A stretch of 10,501 nucleotides of DNA. Source: Prevotellaceae bacterium UBA1726 (lineage in GTDB: Bacteria; Bacteroidota; Bacteroidia; Bacteroidales; Bacteroidaceae). Below are positions 6,914-10,501 of the stretch, piece by piece; position 1 is the stretch's first letter; each line of letters opens with the position of its first letter. The notes below the pieces were generated by a model. That model did no database searches, was not told the origin of the DNA, and worked only from the letters and a program-made list of their open reading frames with translations. The stretch covers positions 6,251-16,751 of the forward strand of contig DCIM01000043.1 of NCBI GenBank assembly GCA_002316005.1, read 5' to 3'. The position numbers and the translations under genes were made by a program.

Positions 6914-6971
6914 CCGTGTCAAACTTCTGTTACAGATATACTGTTTCATCGAAAAAATTAAAAATGAAAAT

Positions 6972-9335
6972 ATGAAAAAGCAATTTATTTCTACAATCGC
7001 CGCGCTGTTTGTTTTCAGCATCAACCTTCAGGCACAAACTATCAAGGGTAAGGTCGTTGACAATGATGGCAACCCTCTCGAATTCGTAAATGTCATTTTG
7101 CGTTCGCTTCCCGACTCTGCATTCGTGGCTGGAACGGTCACGACCGAGGATGGCACCTTTGAGGTGAATGGACAAGGCGACATAGTGCAGTTCTCGATTA
7201 TTGGCTATGAAAAGCAGACTTTGCCTGTATCGCATTTCAAGGATGAGGCGATTGTGAAGATGGCCGACCTCTCAAACACCCTCAATGAGGTGGTGGTGAA
7301 AAGCACTTTACCAAAGACTTCGCTCAAAGGCAATGCCTTGGTAACTGATATTGTGGGTTCTGTTCTTGAGCACGAAGGCAATGCCCTGGATGTATTGAGC
7401 AAGGTGCCTGGAATGATATCCATGGGAGGCAACCTTGAGGTCATTGGTCGTGGTGCTCCGCTTTATTATATCAATGGTAGAAAGATAACCGACAACTCTG
7501 AGTTGCGAAACCTCATGTCGGAGGACATCAAGAGCATTGATGTAATCAGCAATCCTGGTGCTGAATATGGCGGTGAGGTGCGTTGTGTGGTGCGTATCCG
7601 TACTATCAAGCGCCAGGGCGATGGCTTCAGTTTTGCATTGACCAGTCAAGCTAAACAACTTATTTACGATTGCCACGACACCGAACCTTCATGGTCAGTT
7701 CTCGACTTGAACTACCGCCGGAAGGGTTGGGATTTCTTTGGTAAAGTGGTATATTGGAATCAGCGTCATTATCAGATTTCTGATATTGATGGTGGTACTA
7801 TCTGCAAGGTTGGCGACCAGATTATCGACAACCGCCAAACGGGTACACTTGATTTTCGCAACCATCATGGCGGTTGGCAGTTCATGGGTGGTGCCAACTG
7901 GCAGATTAGCGAGAAGCAATCATTGGGTTTCCGTACAGAATGGACGAACAACAGCATTGGCTACAAACCTATGGTGATGGACGAGGATGTGTTTATTAAC
8001 AATCAACTTATCGACCATATTTACGCTACCAATGATGCTCGCATGACCAAGAGTCATAACCTGAGCAGCAACCTTTATTATGATGGAACCTTCAACAAAC
8101 TTCACATCAACTTCAATGCCGACCATGTGCGAAGTGATGCCGGCGGTGTTACCGACATCAACGAAACCAGTAATAGCGGAAAGACTACGATGCAGAGCAA
8201 CTCGGATGCTACAACGGCTATGACTGCAGCAAAACTGGTTTTTTCTTATCCAGTATGGAAAGGAGAACTGCAGATGGGTACTGAGGAGACCTTTGTAAAA
8301 GCCAGTGAGACCTATGCCATCACCTTGGCTTCAATACCTCGTTCGGATGCATCGATTAAGGAGAGTACCATTGCAGGTTTTGCACAGTATGCGGCCAATC
8401 TGCCTTTCGGTCAACTGAATGCGGGCTTGCGATACGAGCGTACCGATTTCGATTATACCGACAATCTATATGCTGATAACAATGTGCATCGCAACAACAA
8501 CAGCTGGTTTCCTTCGTTTAGTTTCTCTACCAAGGTGAAGCAGGTGGGACTTAGTCTCAGTTACACTGGTAAGACCGTTCGTCCACGTTACGAGACAATG
8601 TCGAAAGAGATCAGTTATGACAATAAGTTCACCCTCCAAACGGGCGACCCGCTGATGAAGAACGAGATTCAGCGCACTCTCTCGCTCATAGGTCAGTGGA
8701 AGTGGATTACCTTCACAGGCAACTACGAGCGTGTTGACAATAAGGTTTATCAGAAGGGTTATCCTTACAACGACGAAGGTGTGGTGATGATTCAGTACAC
8801 CAATGCCGTTGACCCTCTCCACAAACTGAGTGCCTACCTCACGGCTGCTCCTTCAATTGGCTTTTGGTACCCTCGTCTGACTGTGGGCATCCAGAAACAG
8901 TTCTTCGAGACCGATGTCATTGATCCACGTGTTGATGGTGGCATTCGTCACATCAGTTTGGGCAAACCTATGTATCTTCTGCAGACTTATAACACATTCC
9001 GCCTGAAGCATAGTTGGAACATAGACCTCGACTATCAATATAGGAGTTCGCTTAATCATATGATTTATCTCATAGACAATCCTGTTCATGGTATGGATAT
9101 CTCGGTAGGCAAGTCGTTCTTCAAGAACGAAGCCCTTACCTTCCGCCTCACCTGGAGCGATGTCTTCAAAACTCAACACGAGCGTGTGATTTCCGATTTC
9201 GGAGCCTGCTATGTCGACCAAGACAATAGGTATAATACATCGGCCATTACCTTGCGAGTTTCTTATCGTTTCAACAGTGCCCAGAACAAATATAAGGGAA
9301 CAGGTGCGGGCGAATCAGCAAAGAACCGAATGTAG
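6972..9335 (+). CDS. Outer-membrane beta-barrel protein with carboxypeptidase-regulatory-like N-domain, 787 aa
   Basis: Signal peptide residues 1-21, probable cleavage LQA|QT. Residues 23-100 form a carboxypeptidase-regulatory-like domain (TIKGKVVDNDGNPLEFVNV, then TTEDGTFEV). NEVVVK (105-110) leads into a plug domain (about 110-213) with LSKVPGM, YYINGRKI and IDVISNPGAEYGG. A barrel of about 570 residues follows, ending in ITLRVSYRF. A short polar tail (KYKGTGAGESAKNRM) resembles tails I recall on Bacteroidota proteins of this family. It is an outer-membrane protein of the TonB-receptor-like OMP_b-brl group; the substrate is unknown and no SusD-like gene is adjacent. It is divergent from LytTR copy 3 and preceded by the same operator layout as the 963-residue barrel gene, so both are likely under the same regulators. 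A short leader ORF (6964-6975, Met-Lys-Ile) ends overlapping the start codon; this may be chance. Confidence 0.9.
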   Translation: MKKQFISTIAALFVFSINLQAQTIKGKVVDNDGNPLEFVNVILRSLPDSAFVAGTVTTEDGTFEVNGQGDIVQFSIIGYEKQTLPVSHFKDEAIVKMADLSNTLNEVVVKSTLPKTSLKGNALVTDIVGSVLEHEGNALDVLSKVPGMISMGGNLEVIGRGAPLYYINGRKITDNSELRNLMSEDIKSIDVISNPGAEYGGEVRCVVRIRTIKRQGDGFSFALTSQAKQLIYDCHDTEPSWSVLDLNYRRKGWDFFGKVVYWNQRHYQISDIDGGTICKVGDQIIDNRQTGTLDFRNHHGGWQFMGGANWQISEKQSLGFRTEWTNNSIGYKPMVMDEDVFINNQLIDHIYATNDARMTKSHNLSSNLYYDGTFNKLHINFNADHVRSDAGGVTDINETSNSGKTTMQSNSDATTAMTAAKLVFSYPVWKGELQMGTEETFVKASETYAITLASIPRSDASIKESTIAGFAQYAANLPFGQLNAGLRYERTDFDYTDNLYADNNVHRNNNSWFPSFSFSTKVKQVGLSLSYTGKTVRPRYETMSKEISYDNKFTLQTGDPLMKNEIQRTLSLIGQWKWITFTGNYERVDNKVYQKGYPYNDEGVVMIQYTNAVDPLHKLSAYLTAAPSIGFWYPRLTVGIQKQFFETDVIDPRVDGGIRHISLGKPMYLLQTYNTFRLKHSWNIDLDYQYRSSLNHMIYLIDNPVHGMDISVGKSFFKNEALTFRLTWSDVFKTQHERVISDFGACYVDQDNRYNTSAITLRVSYRFNSAQNKYKGTGAGESAKNRM

Positions 9336-9360
9336 GCAAATATTTTATCAATTTTTCTGC

Positions 9361-9391
9361 GCGTGGAGAAAATCGTAAACGAACTGCACAA
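9361..9391 (+). repeat. 31-bp direct repeat, copy 1
   Basis: It begins GCGTGGAGAAAATCG and ends GAACTGCACAA, and is identical over 31 bases to 9431-9461. A run of five Ts lies just upstream of both copies, so the duplicated unit may be slightly longer with mismatches. The 3' end (GAACTGCACA) is a one-base variant of the GAACTACAC unit repeated further on. Confidence 0.9.
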
Positions 9392-9404
9392 TTTTCATTG
9401 AGCG

Positions 9405-9425
9405 AGTACAGAAAGTGTACTTTTT
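9405..9425 (+). terminator. Possible weak terminator of the second barrel gene
   Basis: AGTACA (9405-9410) and TGTACT (9416-9421) form a 6-bp stem with a GAAAG loop, followed by TTTT. It starts about 70 bases past the stop codon and is the only T-tract hairpin I find there. The stem is AT-rich and short, so termination efficiency is doubtful. Confidence 0.4.
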
Positions 9426-9430
9426 GTCGA

Positions 9431-9461
9431 GCGTGGAGAAAATCGTAAACGAACTGCACAA
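9431..9461 (+). repeat. 31-bp direct repeat, copy 2
   Basis: Identical to 9361-9391, offset by exactly 70 bases. It runs directly into CAACTACACG, the first clear member of the GTGTAGTTC family. Confidence 0.9.
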
Positions 9462-9471
9462 CTACACGAAT

Positions 9472-9507
9472 CGCTCGCTTCCCCTTTATTTACTGGGGTT
9501 CCGAGCG
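9472..9507. repeat. Interrupted stem-loop CGCTCG-CCCC / GGGG-CGAGCG
   Basis: CGCTCG (9472-9477) pairs with CGAGCG (9502-9507), and CCCC (9481-9484) with GGGG (9495-9498), separated by a 3/3 internal loop. Outside it, ACTACA (9461-9466) and TGTAGT (9508-9513) can pair with a bulge, extending the structure. It shares bases with the next hairpin (9505-9534), so the two are mutually exclusive. Confidence 0.55.
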
Positions 9508-9544
9508 TGTAGTTCGTTTGTTTGAACTACACGCGAACTACACG
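9505..9544. repeat. GTGTAGTTC hairpin plus an adjacent unit
   Basis: An 11-bp perfect stem: GCGTGTAGTTC (9505-9515) and GAACTACACGC (9524-9534) around an 8-base loop. A further GAACTACACG (9535-9544) follows 11 bp after the right arm. No T tract follows, so this is unlikely to be a terminator. Confidence 0.85.
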
Positions 9545-9646
9545 GAAGGTACACAAAATGTATGACTTCGAAGTTGTTTTTCATCAAAAAAATGAGTTAA
9601 AAATAGTCTTGGAGATAATATTTTCAGAACCGATATCTACTCCAAA

Positions 9647-9697
9647 CGTGTAGTATGCGTGTAGTTTCCGTGTAGTTCCCGAGAATGAACTACACGG
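9647..9697. repeat. Three 11-bp tandem CGTGTAGT units and a second hairpin
   Basis: CGTGTAGT occurs at 9647, 9658 and 9669, each 11 bp apart. The third, as CCGTGTAGTTC (9668-9678), pairs perfectly with GAACTACACGG (9687-9697) around an 8-base loop. Stem length and loop size equal those of 9505-9534 although the loop sequences differ. Confidence 0.85.
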
Positions 9698-9732
9698 TGT
9701 AACCATTTGATATTCAGTGGGTTATAACGATT

Positions 9733-9750
9733 CGTGTAGTTGTGTAGTTC
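9733..9750 (+). repeat. Last two GTGTAGT units, 9 bp apart
   Basis: CGTGTAGT (9733-9740) is followed directly by TGTGTAGTTC (9741-9750). These are the last copies of the unit in the interval. Confidence 0.7.
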
Positions 9751-9800
9751 TTTTGCAATTTTCTTTTTTTCAAAAACTGATAGGCCAAAATGGCCTGTTG

Positions 9801-9883
9801 TCATTTCAGCGTAATGAGACGGTCATTCCAATGGAATGAGGAGGTCATTTAACTGAAATGAAGTGGTCATTTAAGTGGAATGA
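9801..9883. repeat. Four 22-bp tandem units, each with a 17-nt palindrome
   Basis: Units start at 9801, 9823, 9845 and 9867, an exact 22-bp period. Each has a 17-base inverted repeat, TCATT...AATGA, separated by 5-base spacers ending in GG (GACGG, GGAGG, AGTGG). The second (TCATTCCA-A-TGGAATGA) is perfect over 8 bp; the others keep the outer five or six pairs. The array lies just beyond the 3' end of the leftward DUF4294-like gene. The period is not a multiple of three, so it is not coding. Confidence 0.9.
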
Positions 9884-9907
9884 TAACACGAAAAAAAGGG
9901 GGAATTC

Positions 9908-10501
9908 TTATATCTGTCCGGATTCGACTTGGCGGACGACACGCTCGGTGACGCGGTCAACGCCTTCGGGGTCGTATTTCTTCATCAGCGAGGCGCCGAA
10001 AGTCCAGGCAAAGGCTTGGTAGAATCCGGCACGGACAGGGCCAAGGAACGCCTGAATGAGGTTGTAGCTGGATGAGTTGCACTCACGATAGACGAGTTTG
10101 ATGAGGAGCTTGCCCTGGGCGTAGGTGAGTTTCTTCATTCGTGGGGAATACTCCTTCCAGATGCTCTTCTCTACATATTTCAGATGCGCTGCGCGCTCTT
10201 CGGGTGGAAGGGTCTGAACATACTCGTAGGTTTCGATGATGATGCTGTTGCACTCCTTGGCGATAGGAAGGACTTTCTTTATGTTGCGCACGAGGTTGTT
10301 GTAGGCCTTGCGCTGCTTCTCGTTCTTGAAGGTCTGCTGGGGATAGATATAGACATTGTTGAACTCGCAGTAGGGGATGGAGTCGCCTTCGCTGAGCACT
10401 TTTCCTACCTTCACCATTGGCACGAACGATGGGTCGTCGACGCCCACTTCGGCTTTCGGGGCATCGCCGGCAATGTCCTGTGCAGAGAGGTTGATGCAAC
10501 C
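9908..10501 (-). CDS. DUF4294-like secreted protein, 5' end outside window
   Basis: The frame is open to the window edge and ends at TAA 9910-9908; 197 residues are visible. The visible N-terminus, GCINLSAQD, looks like the end of a signal peptide with cleavage LSA|QD at residues 7-8, so only a short stretch is missing. A GTG at 10447 is too far in to be the real start. Features that fit DUF4294 of Bacteroidota are EGDSIPYCEFNNVYIYP (38-54), the K/R-rich NEKQRKAYNNLVRNIKKVLPIAKE (60-83), GKLLIKLVYRE (130-140), and a C-terminal region rich in aromatic residues with FGASLMKKYDP (168-178). Function is unknown; it is probably periplasmic or envelope-associated. It converges on the second barrel gene across a repeat-filled gap. 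No promoter is visible. Confidence 0.75.
   Translation of the reverse strand, partial: GCINLSAQDIAGDAPKAEVGVDDPSFVPMVKVGKVLSEGDSIPYCEFNNVYIYPQQTFKNEKQRKAYNNLVRNIKKVLPIAKECNSIIIETYEYVQTLPPEERAAHLKYVEKSIWKEYSPRMKKLTYAQGKLLIKLVYRECNSSSYNLIQAFLGPVRAGFYQAFAWTFGASLMKKYDPEGVDRVTERVVRQVESGQI

Larger units (their letters stand above)
9336..9907. other. Gene-free convergent interval rich in short repeats and palindromes
   Basis: 572 bases lie between the 3' ends of the second barrel gene and the DUF4294-like gene. I see no credible coding sequence. Contents in order: a 31-bp direct repeat (two copies), a small hairpin with T tract between them, an interrupted stem, a cluster of GTGTAGTTC units in both orientations from 9460 to 9750, a short palindrome AGGCCA-AAA-TGGCCT (9782-9796), and four 22-bp tandem palindromic units (9801-9883). 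The part 9546-9640 is AT-rich with nothing clear. Because both flanking genes end here, these are not upstream promoter elements of either. Confidence 0.7.

Noticed and set aside
6964..6975. Three-codon leader ORF (Met-Lys-Ile-stop) whose TGA overlaps the start of the second barrel gene
   Set aside because: AT-rich leaders produce such mini-frames by chance, and the other barrel gene has none. Noted but not supported as a regulatory uORF.
9271..9459. Leftward 62-codon open frame over the end of the second barrel gene and the 31-bp repeat
   Set aside because: It overlaps a real gene, runs through repeats in a different frame for each copy, has no promoter, and shows no recognisable domain.
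9361..9461. CRISPR array
   Set aside because: Only two copies of the 31-bp repeat with a single 39-base spacer, no further units in register, and no cas genes in the window.
9782..9796. AGGCCA-AAA-TGGCCT palindrome as a terminator
   Set aside because: No T tract follows on either strand, and it is too short to support alone; recorded only as part of the repeat-rich interval.
9336..9907. Insertion sequence or replication origin in the repeat interval
   Set aside because: No transposase fragment, no flanking target duplication with terminal inverted repeats, and no replication initiator gene are visible. Iteron-like spacing alone is not enough.

Overview
The window looks like chromosomal DNA of a Bacteroidota bacterium, most probably Prevotella or a close relative. 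The evidence is a Bacteroidota-style glutaminyl cyclase, a DUF4294-like secreted protein, two SusC/TonB-receptor-like outer-membrane barrels of the 'OMP_b-brl' kind, signal peptides that end Ala|Gln, and four promoters that fit the Bacteroidota consensus TTTG-N19/20-TAnnTTTG. None show a strong Shine-Dalgarno sequence.

Layout: (1) 1-606, + strand: 3' part of a zinc-dependent glutaminyl-peptide cyclotransferase, followed by a terminator hairpin. (2) 682-2491, - strand: two consecutive genes for membrane-anchored LytTR transcription factors (four TM segments, a coiled-coil-like linker, LytTR DNA-binding domain). (3) 2777-5668, + strand: a 963-residue outer-membrane barrel protein, divergent from the LytTR pair. 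(4) 5764-6673, - strand: a third membrane LytTR gene, split into two reading frames by a shift near 6190. (5) 6972-9335, + strand: a 787-residue outer-membrane barrel protein, divergent from the third LytTR gene. (6) 9336-9907: a gene-free convergent interval full of short repeats and palindromes. (7) 9908-10501, - strand: a DUF4294-like secreted protein, truncated at its 5' end by the window edge.

The central region (about 680-9335) is a duplicated module: a membrane LytTR regulator divergent from an outer-membrane barrel gene. Both divergent intergenic regions carry the same ordered elements. These are a LytTR-gene promoter, a 38-bp conserved block with TGGAAA direct repeats 21 bp apart, a tandem pair of TATCCC sites exactly 20 bp apart, and then the barrel-gene promoter 5-6 bp later. 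The three LytTR domains are almost identical while the membrane domains diverge. My inference is that these one-component membrane regulators sense something at the envelope and control the adjacent barrel genes, probably cross-recognising the same operators. Ligand and cargo cannot be read from the sequence. The sampled module sequence is AT-richer than the flanking genes, so it may be an accessory insertion between core genes.

The 9336-9907 interval is the second notable region. It holds a 31-bp direct repeat, about ten copies of a GTGTAGTTC unit (some in 11-bp tandem, two pairs forming equal-geometry hairpins), and four 22-bp tandem units each containing a 17-nt palindrome.
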